From Candidatus Poribacteria bacterium (GTDB taxonomy: Bacteria; Poribacteria; DTPJ01): a DNA stretch of 10,801 nt. The stretch lies in assembly GCA_011334435.1 (NCBI GenBank), contig DTPJ01000119.1, positions 1-10,801 on the forward strand, given 5' to 3'. The first letter of the stretch is position 1. Each line of letters starts with the position of its first letter. The notes under the pieces were generated by a model. The model had not been told where the DNA came from. It ran no database searches and saw nothing but the letters and a program-made list of their open reading frames with translations. Shown here in pieces: positions 1-7,655 of this stretch. The translations under genes and the position numbers were made by a program.

Positions 1-12
1 AGTAAATTTTTC

Positions 13-41
13 TTGACGGATTAACGTTATAGGTATATACT
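13..41 (+). promoter_or_regulatory. Candidate sigma70-type promoter of the tssK operon
   Basis: TTGACG at 13-18 and TATACT at 36-41 are separated by exactly 17 bases; each hexamer matches the TTGACA/TATAAT consensus at 5 of 6 positions. The start of transcription would fall near 48, leaving a leader of about 95 bases before the tssK ATG at 144. The spacer contains the 8-base palindrome TAACGTTA (22-29), which could be an operator half or chance in AT-rich DNA. The promoter implies that tssK can start a transcription unit. Read-through from a gene left of the window cannot be excluded. Confidence 0.6.
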
Positions 42-128
42 AAAAATTAGATTATTAAGATATTTTTATCACTTAGTTATATTCTCCATAAAAGCTATTG
101 CTTGACCAGATCAATTCTTGGTTTTAAT

Positions 129-133
129 GAGGT
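129..133 (+). promoter_or_regulatory. Shine-Dalgarno site that fixes the tssK start
   Basis: GAGGT lies 10 bases upstream of the ATG at 144. The reading frame is open from a TTG at 102, but that start would add 14 residues unlike TssK and would place this site inside the coding region. The ATG at 144 begins MAKYNKIVWSEGMF, the normal TssK amino terminus, so it is preferred. Confidence 0.65.
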
Positions 134-143
134 AATTCTACAA

Positions 144-1505
144 ATGGCAAAATATAATAAAATCGTATGGAGTGAGGGCATGTTCCTTACTCCCCATCAT
201 TTTCAGCAATGGGATATTTATCAAAATGAGATTCTCAATGCACGTGTGCGTTCACTTATGCCCTACGATTGGGGAGTCAGTGAATTAACAGTAGATCGTG
301 ACAGCTTAACAAATGGAAATTTTACATTATTATCATGTCGTGGTGTATTTAGAAGCGGATGCTTTTTTGACATTCCAGACCTAGAAGAATCGCCATCTCC
401 GAGAAAGGCTGAAGAGCATTTTCTACCTAATATGGACGCTTTGGAAGTATATATGGCAATACCGTTAGAACGCCCTAATTCTGCAAACTGTCTGCTTAGT
501 GGAAGGAAAGCGACAAGAGAAACGCGATATATAGAAAATTTTGCAGGTGTTTTAGACTATAACACAGGCGAAAACGAAAAGCAGATCTCAGTAGCCCGTA
601 AAAATATAAAAATTCTCTTTGCCGATGAGCTATCAGATGAATATGAAACGATAAAAATTGCAAGGTTGGTGCGGACTCCCACAGGTGCAATTGGGCTTCA
701 AAACGAATATATTCCGCCGTGCCTGAATATATCAAGTTCGCCCCGTTTGATCGGCATTATTCGTGGCTTGTTTGAGATACTTATAGCTAAAAGTAACGAG
801 CTTTCTTTACAATGCCGTCAAAGGACAAATGAAGTCTATGAGTTCGGCGCTACTGATGTCTTTGTCTTGTGGTTAATTCAAACTCTGAACTCTTTTATTC
901 CGCTTCTCGGTCACTTTTATAAATCTCAAACGTCACATCCTATTGAGGTTTATAAAGCATTAGCACAGTTTGTTGGTCAACTATCTACACTTGCAGTCAA
1001 TATTCGCGCTAGCGATGTGCCTGAATATAGACACGATGACCTTATGTATACTTTTAGCGGAATTGATACTATGATAAGGACGCTTTTAAACCTTGTCTCT
1101 GCCCCGCCAAGTAAGTATAAACCTATTCCTCTTCAAAAAGTCAGTGAAACAAGTTTTCAAGGGCGTATTGATGATTCAAGCCTGTTTATGCCACAATATA
1201 GATTCTTTATGGGCATAAAGGCTGATGTATCACAGGAGAAGATCATTGATGAAATACCCAAAAAAGCGAAGATCGGTTCAATAGAAACCATAGAATTGCT
1301 TACGCACTCCGCTTTGCCCGGTGTTTCACTTTTCTATTCTGCTTTGCCTCCCAGTGCCATCCCTAGAAAGTCAGGATATGTTTATTTCTCACTTGATAAT
1401 AGAGGTCCATATTGGGATAGCATCCGCAAATCTTCGTCAATGGCTGTCTTTATTCCACCAGATTTTCCAAGACCTGAAATTGAGATGATGGCTGTCGAGG
1501 AATAG
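144..1505 (+). CDS. tssK: Type VI secretion system baseplate protein TssK
   Basis: TssK (ImpJ/VasE family) is a trimeric cytoplasmic adaptor that joins the TssEFG baseplate wedges of the T6SS to the TssJLM membrane complex. The 453-residue product has normal family length. Its amino terminus carries the hallmark WSEGMFLTPHHFQQ (residues 9-22), part of the shell domain related to phage receptor-binding proteins. The carboxy end has the expected YFSLDNRGPYWDSI-type strand pattern of the head domain that contacts the membrane complex. The start is the ATG with GAGGT ten bases upstream, not an in-frame TTG 42 bases earlier. The CapA-like gene begins 3 bases after the stop. Canonical clusters continue with tssL and tssM; neither is present to the right, so the rest of the apparatus must lie left of the window or elsewhere. 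The classical N-terminal motif suggests a proteobacterial-type T6SS. The family call is secure; whether the organism has a working T6SS cannot be judged here. Confidence 0.93.
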   Translation: MAKYNKIVWSEGMFLTPHHFQQWDIYQNEILNARVRSLMPYDWGVSELTVDRDSLTNGNFTLLSCRGVFRSGCFFDIPDLEESPSPRKAEEHFLPNMDALEVYMAIPLERPNSANCLLSGRKATRETRYIENFAGVLDYNTGENEKQISVARKNIKILFADELSDEYETIKIARLVRTPTGAIGLQNEYIPPCLNISSSPRLIGIIRGLFEILIAKSNELSLQCRQRTNEVYEFGATDVFVLWLIQTLNSFIPLLGHFYKSQTSHPIEVYKALAQFVGQLSTLAVNIRASDVPEYRHDDLMYTFSGIDTMIRTLLNLVSAPPSKYKPIPLQKVSETSFQGRIDDSSLFMPQYRFFMGIKADVSQEKIIDEIPKKAKIGSIETIELLTHSALPGVSLFYSALPPSAIPRKSGYVYFSLDNRGPYWDSIRKSSSMAVFIPPDFPRPEIEMMAVEE

Positions 1506-1508
1506 ATT

Positions 1509-2570
1509 ATGCAGAATTTACTTGATAAAGGCAAGTTTTGTGCTTGCCTCATCTTTTGTTTTTTGCTCTTACCTAATTTAATTTCTCCTTCAATAGCTGA
1601 TGAATCTTCTGTGGTTATCGTTGGCGATATAATGTTCGGTTCAGAGCTTGGTCAATTAATGGATAGAGAGGGTTCTACTGCCCCATTTGCTGGGGTTTTG
1701 CCAATTCTAAAAAATGCAGACATAACATTCGGCACATTTGAGGGAGTGATCTCAACTCGTGGCGAACCTGCCAAAGATAAAAAAGTTGTCTTTCGCTCAA
1801 AACCATCATCTGCCAGAGGATTAGCCAATTCTGGATTTGATGTAGTCTCTATCGCTACACCTCATATATTAGATTATGGCGATGAGGGATTCATAGATAC
1901 ATTAGAATATCTGTCTTGGTATGGTGTCAAATACGTCGGGGCAGGTATGAATCTTCAAGAAGCGAGGATGCCTGTTATAATCTCTGCAAAGGATACAAAA
2001 GTCGGTTTTATCTCATATTATAGGGGAAGTCAATTTGATAGACTCTTCTTTGCAAGCGAAAATAAGTTAGGTCCCGCATTGCCTATCTATGAAGAGCTTA
2101 GTTCTGATATACTTAAAGCGAAAGCGGAATCAGATATTGTCGTTGTCTCTATACATTGGGGAGCAAGAGTAGAAGGACCAGAAATAACCGATCGCCAAAA
2201 ATTATATGCACAAAAAGCCATAGATTCAGGAGCAGATATTGTTATCGGACAAAAACTTAACACGCTTCAAGGATTTGAGATATACAAAGGAAAACCGATA
2301 TTTTATAGTTTAGGCGATTTTATATATGGCACTTATGCTAAACAATCAGCTTATGGCTATATACTGAGATTGATATTATCTGAAAAGAAACTGAAAAAAC
2401 TTGAAATAATCCCTGTTTCTATATCTGATGCCAAAACAGGATCATATCTGCCAACTATGATCAATGGACAGTCTGCGGAAGATGCCCTCAAAATGTTAGA
2501 AGAACTATCAAAGGAATTTAATACGAAAATTGATATTAAAGATGATATAGGAATTATTTATATTGACTGA
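1509..2570 (+). CDS. Secreted CapA-family (PGA_cap fold) protein with a degenerate metal site
   Basis: The 353-residue product starts with a Sec signal peptide (hydrophobic residues about 11-27, likely cleavage after SIA at 30), so it is exported. The rest matches the CapA/PgsA family, a calcineurin-like metallophosphatase fold linked to poly-gamma-glutamate capsule synthesis: GDIMFG (39-44), FGTFEG (74-79), PHILDYGDEG (118-127), VSIHWG (213-218) and GKPIFYSLGD (261-270). Several usual ligands differ. The Asn-Leu-Glu motif is Thr-Phe-Glu (76-78), the Asn before His119 is Pro118, and the usual GHHPH is GQKLN (247-251), losing both terminal His. Asp40, His119 and His216 remain. It may be a binding protein or altered enzyme rather than an active phosphatase. 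GAGG lies 8 bases before the ATG, overlapping the end of tssK, which suggests translational coupling. The fold assignment is firm; the function is unknown. No other capsule genes are seen nearby. Confidence 0.85.
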   Translation: MQNLLDKGKFCACLIFCFLLLPNLISPSIADESSVVIVGDIMFGSELGQLMDREGSTAPFAGVLPILKNADITFGTFEGVISTRGEPAKDKKVVFRSKPSSARGLANSGFDVVSIATPHILDYGDEGFIDTLEYLSWYGVKYVGAGMNLQEARMPVIISAKDTKVGFISYYRGSQFDRLFFASENKLGPALPIYEELSSDILKAKAESDIVVVSIHWGARVEGPEITDRQKLYAQKAIDSGADIVIGQKLNTLQGFEIYKGKPIFYSLGDFIYGTYAKQSAYGYILRLILSEKKLKKLEIIPVSISDAKTGSYLPTMINGQSAEDALKMLEELSKEFNTKIDIKDDIGIIYID

Positions 2571-2588
2571 TGATCAGAGTTAGAAACT

Positions 2589-3311
2589 ATGTATAAAGTC
2601 AAACTTGATATATTTGAGGGACCACTTGACCTATTGCTTTATCTCATCAGAAAAAATGAGATGGACATATACAATATACCTATCGCCGAGATCACCGATC
2701 AATATATAGAATATATCAACTTAATGCAATCTCTTGATTTAGACATCGCAGGCGAGTTTTTACTTATGGCAGCGACGCTTCTTCAAATGAAATCAGAGGC
2801 TATGTTGCCGTCAGGCGTCAGCAGTGACTTTGATGAGCCGATGATGACAAGAGAAGAGCTTGTCAGGCAATTGTTGGAATATAAGAAATTCCGTGATGCT
2901 GCAATCGCACTCTCATATCAAGAGGAATATCAAAGAAATATATATTTCAGATCATTTCAAGACCCTGTAATTTCTGGATTTAATTTAAAAGAATATAGAA
3001 TTTCTGTAACGCTTTTTGATCTGCTATCTGCATTCAGTAAGATTTTAAAGTCGTTGCCAGAAGATAAATTAGAAGGATTCCAACAAGAAACCGTCACCGT
3101 CCAGCAGAAAATTGAGGAGATATTACGGATATTATCCAAACGTAAGAGGGTTGAATTCACTACATTTTTATCTGATCTAAGCACTCGGCTTGAAATCATA
3201 ATCACGTTCCTTGCGATCCTTGAATTGGCAAAATCCAAACAGATTATAATTAGACAATCACAATTATTCGGCGGAATATGGCTTTATCCCGCCCCAAAGT
3301 CAGATACTTAA
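2589..3311 (+). CDS. scpA: Segregation and condensation protein A (kleisin)
   Basis: ScpA is the kleisin subunit of the Smc-ScpA-ScpB condensin complex. It bridges the Smc ATPase heads and, with ScpB, helps organise and segregate the chromosome on the nucleoid. The 240-residue product opens with the family signature FEGPLDLLLYLIRKNEMDIY (residues 9-28), continues through the helical Smc-neck-binding region (about 30-80), has a less conserved middle, and ends in a winged-helix domain (about 175-235) containing TFLAILELAK and the terminal FGGIWL strand. Length is normal. The start is an ATG 18 bases after the CapA-like stop, with only a weak CAGAG upstream; no better in-frame start fits the conserved amino terminus. 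scpB follows by 15 bases, the usual arrangement. Smc is not in the window. Confidence 0.96.
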   Translation: MYKVKLDIFEGPLDLLLYLIRKNEMDIYNIPIAEITDQYIEYINLMQSLDLDIAGEFLLMAATLLQMKSEAMLPSGVSSDFDEPMMTREELVRQLLEYKKFRDAAIALSYQEEYQRNIYFRSFQDPVISGFNLKEYRISVTLFDLLSAFSKILKSLPEDKLEGFQQETVTVQQKIEEILRILSKRKRVEFTTFLSDLSTRLEIIITFLAILELAKSKQIIIRQSQLFGGIWLYPAPKSDT

Positions 3312-3326
3312 ACTGATATTTTAAAA

Positions 3327-3917
3327 ATGATCATAGCGGAAGCGAAATCCATAATTGAAGCTATCTTATTCGTCGCCGATAGACCTGTGTCTGCGGATCA
3401 ATTGGCAGTGCTTGTTGAGATGGACAGCGACGATGTTGAGATGATAATTCAAGAATTACAGAAAGAATATGACGAGACCAAACGTAGCTTTCAAATAGCA
3501 GAAATAGCTAACGGATACCAAATCTGCACCCGTAGCGAATATGCTACTTGGATAAAAAAGTTCTATACAACGGAAATATCATCAAGGCTTTCAACATCGG
3601 CACTTGAAGCACTTGCCATAGTCGCATATAAACAGCCTGTCACAAGAGCTGAAATAGAGGAAATAAGAGGCGTAATAAGCGACAGTGTAATACGAACACT
3701 TTTGGAAAGAAACCTTATAAGTGTTGTCGGCAGAAAAGATGCCCCGGGCAGACCGTTGCTATACGGGACTACAACAGAGTTTTTAATACATTTTGGGCTA
3801 AAAGATTTGTCCGAGCTTCCATCAATAGATGAAATAGAAAAGATGCTCGGCACTCCTAAGGAACTTCGTCGGCTTTTCATTCGTGAAAAGGACAACAATT
3901 CAACTACCAATTCTTAA
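3327..3917 (+). CDS. scpB: Segregation and condensation protein B
   Basis: ScpB is the dimeric winged-helix (kite) partner of ScpA in the Smc condensin. The 196-residue protein contains two winged-helix domains: the first around IIEAILFVADRPVSADQL (residues 9-26), the second around SALEALAIVAYKQPVTRAEI and RGVISDSVIRTLLERNLI. The GRPLLYGTTTEFLIHFGL stretch and the following LPSIDEI tail are family hallmarks. Length is typical. No Shine-Dalgarno sequence is visible in the AT-rich 15 bases after the scpA stop, so it may be translated by coupling to scpA; the ATG is well placed for the conserved amino terminus. The final 14 bases overlap, tail to tail, the end of the opposite-strand membrane protein gene, so no intergenic terminator separates the two transcripts. 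Confidence 0.96.
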   Translation: MIIAEAKSIIEAILFVADRPVSADQLAVLVEMDSDDVEMIIQELQKEYDETKRSFQIAEIANGYQICTRSEYATWIKKFYTTEISSRLSTSALEALAIVAYKQPVTRAEIEEIRGVISDSVIRTLLERNLISVVGRKDAPGRPLLYGTTTEFLIHFGLKDLSELPSIDEIEKMLGTPKELRRLFIREKDNNSTTNS

Positions 3918-5799
3918 AATGATAGACAGGCATTCCCGTAATCAGACCGAATATTCCCCAGATCGCGCCTATTATAAAATCACCAAGGATCAGCCCTAAA
4001 AAAATAGGCACTGCCTTTCTATGGGCTTTTATGCTTCCATATTTTAATATGGATAACTTCATCAGCCACGACAAAAATATAGGGAACCAAATATAAGTAA
4101 TAGCCCAATCGCCTTGCGTGACAGCATATCCGATAGGATGGAATTGCCACCAGAGAAACCGCCTTTTCATCCACATAAGGAAGAATGAGAAAAAGAATCC
4201 GACGCCTGTAAAAATGCTTGCTGCAATATCAGTTGTTCTGGGATTTATCAACCAAGATTGCAATCTTCCATAAGCTTCGTGAGCAAATCCGCCGTTTCCA
4301 CCGTGACGGTATCCTGTGTCAAGGACCGCCCAAGAGCAAAAAAACGTCCCTAAAACTGCTGAGATGAGCATAACAACCCATAAACCACGCGAATTGATAT
4401 TAGTTTTTTCAGCCATCTTAAATGCTTCAAGCTGATGAGGCATGACATGCGAGTTTTGGCTTCGTGATAGCCACCAAAACATTGATATAGCGGTAAGACT
4501 ATTAGACGGTATTTGACGCGTGCCGAAAAATGCGGTTATAACTTGATCGCTATTGCTATAATATAACTCATGGACAAGAGGTCCTAACTCCGCCCGCATA
4601 CGAGTAACAGATATTGATAATACGAAATAGATACCGAAGAAAAGCAATCCTACCCATAAATTAATCCCTATTTTAAGCCCAAAAATTAGCAAAAGCCCAA
4701 ATCCGATTATTGCACCTAATAATGCAGTTCTATAACTCATCGGTTCGTTTTCTGTGTCTTTTGATCTGCCTTTCCAAGCGATCTTGATGATGTTGATTAT
4801 ATGAGATCGTCCAAGCCATAATGCAAGCACGCCAACTGCAAGATATGCCCCTGTCTGTTGCCATTTAGCATAAGGAAAATCAGGGAGATTATGAAGTCCT
4901 AAAATGCTTCCGATCAATAATTGTGCTTTCCAAAAGAAAAAGAAAAACCATGTTGAAAATGCGAGATCAAGCGGCATAAAATAGGCAAGCCCGACTGCAC
5001 AAGGATAAAATGCGATCACCATAGGTTGCATTGAATCCCAAGGCTTTGAGACGAACAGATCGCTTATATTATATATATTGCGAATTCCCGGCACTGATGG
5101 GATAAGTGCATGAAATCCGTTTAATAGGGTAATCCCAGCACCAATACTAAAACCAATCCACATCCTCTTGTTTTTTAGTAGGTTATCAGATGGACTTGTC
5201 ATCGCAAGTGGAAGTTGTATTACTGGATAGGTTAGCTTCTCATATTCTATCCATTGTCTTCTGACAATTACGTTTATACATATCATAATAAACACAAGCA
5301 GAAGTATCAATCCGAACCAAGGAAGGAGTGCCAATAGCCAAGTTTTAATATGTAGAGCGGTATATAATAAAGAAGAATTGCCTTGACTGGCTTCATAAAA
5401 GCCTTTAAGGACATGCTTATTGTCAACGGTGAGCCATTTTGGTAGATAATGAAAAAAAAGCGCCGACCATTCATTTTCTGGTGTAGCATACCAAAATGGG
5501 GCGCTTATATCTCGGACAAGCTGTTGTCCAACGCTTTCGCCTGATAATGCAGAGGCACAAGATACCATTATATAAACGGTTAATAATTCGTTTTGATCTA
5601 ATAATCCCGATTTGAAAAATAGCCTTGCCCCTGCATTTAATAAAGTAAGGATAAAAAGCGTAAATATGGCATTGCAAAATAGCGAGGATGTGGTAGAATA
5701 AAAGATAGTGCTACCAGTTTCGCTTAGCGCAATCCAGAACGAATTTATTGGGATAAGCAATAATCCGATGAGGACAGATCGCCACGTAATGCCCTTCAA
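3904..5799 (-). CDS. Polytopic membrane protein of the DUF6785/DUF6784 (OPT-like) family
   Basis: The 631-residue product has a dozen or more hydrophobic segments, for example residues 10-25, 40-57, 155-180, 213-232, 258-275, 285-300, 315-330, 358-398, 472-493, 525-543, 567-580 and 598-622. It resembles uncharacterised transporter-like proteins with an N-terminal DUF6785 and C-terminal DUF6784 domain, which I recall as distant relatives of oligopeptide transporters. Matching landmarks are RRQWIEYEKLTYPVIQLPL (180-198), RMRAELGPL (400-408), HVMPHQLEAFKMAEK (451-465), GGNGGFAHEAYGRLQSW (500-516) and the terminal FLGLILGDFIIGAIWG (600-615). The substrate is unknown. The start is TTG, preceded by AGGA (5810-5813) ten bases upstream and overlapping the stop of the barrel gene; KGITWRSVLIGLL fits the family amino terminus and no upstream ATG is available. 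It lies 12 bases after the barrel gene, so the two are probably co-expressed. Confidence is high for family, low for function. Confidence 0.8.
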   Translation of the reverse strand: MKGITWRSVLIGLLLIPINSFWIALSETGSTIFYSTTSSLFCNAIFTLFILTLLNAGARLFFKSGLLDQNELLTVYIMVSCASALSGESVGQQLVRDISAPFWYATPENEWSALFFHYLPKWLTVDNKHVLKGFYEASQGNSSLLYTALHIKTWLLALLPWFGLILLLVFIMICINVIVRRQWIEYEKLTYPVIQLPLAMTSPSDNLLKNKRMWIGFSIGAGITLLNGFHALIPSVPGIRNIYNISDLFVSKPWDSMQPMVIAFYPCAVGLAYFMPLDLAFSTWFFFFFWKAQLLIGSILGLHNLPDFPYAKWQQTGAYLAVGVLALWLGRSHIINIIKIAWKGRSKDTENEPMSYRTALLGAIIGFGLLLIFGLKIGINLWVGLLFFGIYFVLSISVTRMRAELGPLVHELYYSNSDQVITAFFGTRQIPSNSLTAISMFWWLSRSQNSHVMPHQLEAFKMAEKTNINSRGLWVVMLISAVLGTFFCSWAVLDTGYRHGGNGGFAHEAYGRLQSWLINPRTTDIAASIFTGVGFFFSFFLMWMKRRFLWWQFHPIGYAVTQGDWAITYIWFPIFLSWLMKLSILKYGSIKAHRKAVPIFLGLILGDFIIGAIWGIFGLITGMPVYHFKNW

Positions 5800-5811
5800 T
5801 TTGTAAGTTTC

Positions 5812-7101
5812 CTAAAACTTAAATCCTGCTGAAAGGAATATTCGGTTTGATGTGTAATCTTTAACTTTATCTGAATTAACTCTCAGTTTATAAAAGCCTC
5901 TCATATAGGCAATATCTAAATTGAAAGCATCTTCTGCTATAATTCCGATCCCTGCTGTAATATATTGTCGTTCTTTTTCTATCTCTGTCCCTTTTGGAGT
6001 ATATGGAAGTGGATCACGCATATATCCTAATCTCAGAGCCAATCCAGAGTTTGGTATGAAAAATTCGCAACCAACGCTCAGTCTTAGGATATCTCTATAA
6101 TCATTGATAAAGTCTTCATTGCTAACGTCACCAGCTGGCGGTTCGCTATATTTTGTTTGTGTCCAATCTATATAAGACGCATCAGCAGATATTAGGGCAT
6201 TTGGCATCGGACTCATAGATAAACCAAGAGAAAATTTAAATGGACATGATATATCATAATCTATGCTTCCGTCATTTAAATCTGATTCTTCAGTTCCATC
6301 ATCATAAGTGTAATAACTGTCCTGAGTCCAATATTCGTTAGCTGTTAAACTCAATGGTATATTAATTGTCGCACCGAGTTTGATAGGTTTCGCCACTCTT
6401 GCAAGAATTCCGATCTTTGCATCTGCCCCCATATAGTCAGTTGCAGTTGTATCTATATAATTAATAGTATCAATATTTTTATCTAAACTTTTGGTATCAG
6501 TTGCGATTAAATCTAAACTATAATCATAACTTCCGCTGAGAAATCCAAGAGAAGCGCCGACAGACACATTTGGGGCAACGTCCACAGCTACTCCGAAATC
6601 CCAAGAATATATCCCGCCTGACTCTTTGATGATCTCGTCAATATACAATTGACCAAGTTCGGGGTCTTCTTCTAATGTGAGTTCATTAAATCCTTTCGTC
6701 ATAATCCTTGAATCATAGCTTTGAATTCTGTTCATACCAAACGCGAAAGCCAGACCACCGCGATATGTTGGTATAGGAATAACGACGCCAAAGGAGTTAG
6801 GTCTTGTGTTAGAGGCAAATGTTGACTCCTTTTCGCCGAAATATTCTACCTCAGTGTCAATCTTTTCATGCGACAGTGAACCATAAAATTGCATGTTCCT
6901 TATGCGTGATAAACCCGCAGGATTCCAATATAATGCAGTGAAGTCATCGGCAACGCTTGTATAAGCCCCACCGATGCCAATGGCTCTAGCACCAACATAA
7001 AACTCATTTCCGACGGTTACTTCCTGTTGTGCCATTGAAATCTGCACAAAAAAGCATGATATTACAAACAAAATCACGAGTCTTAATGTAAATCTAAACA
7101 T
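5812..7101 (-). CDS. PorV/PorQ-type (FadL-like) outer-membrane beta-barrel protein
   Basis: The 429-residue product starts with a signal peptide (basic residues R3 and R7, hydrophobic 8-21, likely cleavage SMA-QQ after residue 24). Mature residues 36-60 carry the PorV/PorQ/UPF0164 signature ARAIGIGGAYTSVADDFTAL followed by YWNPAGLSR, seen in FadL-like barrels. The remainder alternates polar and aromatic residues in amphipathic strands with turns, and the last residue is Phe (FLSAGFKF), the usual signal for outer-membrane barrel assembly. PorV serves type IX secretion in Bacteroidota, but the wider family is common where no such system is known and may form channels for hydrophobic or small solutes; no type IX genes are seen here. 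Translation starts at ATG with AAAGGTGG (7109-7116) seven bases upstream. V-I-S-C at 13-16 loosely resembles a lipobox but sits inside the hydrophobic core, so a lipoprotein is less likely. The transporter-like gene follows by 12 bases. Confidence 0.82.
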   Translation of the reverse strand: MFRFTLRLVILFVISCFFVQISMAQQEVTVGNEFYVGARAIGIGGAYTSVADDFTALYWNPAGLSRIRNMQFYGSLSHEKIDTEVEYFGEKESTFASNTRPNSFGVVIPIPTYRGGLAFAFGMNRIQSYDSRIMTKGFNELTLEEDPELGQLYIDEIIKESGGIYSWDFGVAVDVAPNVSVGASLGFLSGSYDYSLDLIATDTKSLDKNIDTINYIDTTATDYMGADAKIGILARVAKPIKLGATINIPLSLTANEYWTQDSYYTYDDGTEESDLNDGSIDYDISCPFKFSLGLSMSPMPNALISADASYIDWTQTKYSEPPAGDVSNEDFINDYRDILRLSVGCEFFIPNSGLALRLGYMRDPLPYTPKGTEIEKERQYITAGIGIIAEDAFNLDIAYMRGFYKLRVNSDKVKDYTSNRIFLSAGFKF

Positions 7102-7185
7102 ATCATAACCACCTTTCTAATATAGTTTTTTGTTTCAACTTTTCAGTTTTCAGACGAGAAAAAACAACTTTTGGATTACAAAATC

Positions 7186-7647
7186 TCATCTATATCTTCT
7201 GATCGGTCTCTCATCATCTTCTGGATCTCTTTGTTTTCCTTTGGAGTCAGCATTTTTATTGCTATCAGGCTTTTTTTCCCCTCGTCTATCATCATCGGTA
7301 GAATTGCGGAGGTTATCTGTGCCTCGTTTATGAGATTCGGGTTTCTTTTCCGGTGTGTAATAGTAATAGCCATCATCCCAATAATACCAGTGATCCCACC
7401 AAGGTCTATACCAATAGTAATAAGTGCCATAATAAGGGAAGAAATCATAAAAATAATACTCACCATCATAAATATAAGGGCTTTCGTAATATTCATAATC
7501 TCTGTATGATCTTTCTCCGTGCTTTTTCTCCATACTTTCTTTAGCATCAGGAGGATAGCCGATAAGAGTATAACATCCCGACAACAATAATGCCATAAGA
7601 AATATAGCAACAGAAATTATTATTAACCGTTTATTTAAGCGGAACAT
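7186..7647 (-). CDS. Small lipoprotein with an extreme Tyr/Trp-rich segment
   Basis: The 153-residue product begins with a lipoprotein signal peptide: basic R3/K6/R7, hydrophobic 8-22, lipobox LSGC with Cys25. Mature residues 48-98 contain 21 Tyr, 5 Trp and 3 Phe in 51 positions, interspersed with Asp, Glu and Gly. The last 55 residues are hydrophilic and highly charged, rich in Lys, Arg, Asp and Glu, with no predicted globular pattern. I do not recognise a named family; small envelope lipoproteins with YYYW-type tracts occur in several uncultivated and deltaproteobacterial lineages. It may attach the outer membrane to a polymer, bind carbohydrate by aromatic stacking, or self-associate, but none of this is shown. 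The strong AAGGAGGGG Shine-Dalgarno and a good promoter upstream support it as the real frame over the other open frames in this stretch. The barrel gene starts 84 bases downstream on the same strand. Confidence 0.8.
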   Translation of the reverse strand: MFRLNKRLIIISVAIFLMALLLSGCYTLIGYPPDAKESMEKKHGERSYRDYEYYESPYIYDGEYYFYDFFPYYGTYYYWYRPWWDHWYYWDDGYYYYTPEKKPESHKRGTDNLRNSTDDDRRGEKKPDSNKNADSKGKQRDPEDDERPIRRYR

Positions 7648-7655
7648 TTGTAATT

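Noticed and set aside
102..130. Second promoter (TTGACC with an AT-rich -10) just before tssK
   Set aside because: The best -10 choices are poor (TAATGA) or wrongly spaced (TTTAAT at 15 bases), and a start there would remove the ribosome binding site.
102..143. TTG start adding 14 residues to TssK
   Set aside because: The added residues do not resemble TssK, and GAGGT at 129-133 serves the ATG at 144, which begins at the normal family amino terminus.
5812..7101. Barrel gene as evidence of a type IX secretion system
   Set aside because: PorV-like proteins are widespread without type IX secretion, and no other type IX gene or C-terminal sorting domain is visible.
7119..7146. Minus-strand promoter CTGAAA-16-TATATT before the barrel gene
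   Set aside because: The -35 match is weak and transcription would start within the Shine-Dalgarno site near 7112; expression from the upstream promoter is more plausible.
7130..7185. Terminator between the lipoprotein and barrel genes
   Set aside because: There are T-runs and a repeated CAACTTTT, but no stable stem precedes a T-run on the minus strand.
7171..7610. Other long open frames, one per strand, overlapping the lipoprotein gene
   Set aside because: They are low-complexity Ile/Met-rich translations produced by the repeated Tyr codons of the lipoprotein frame, and lack a Shine-Dalgarno site.
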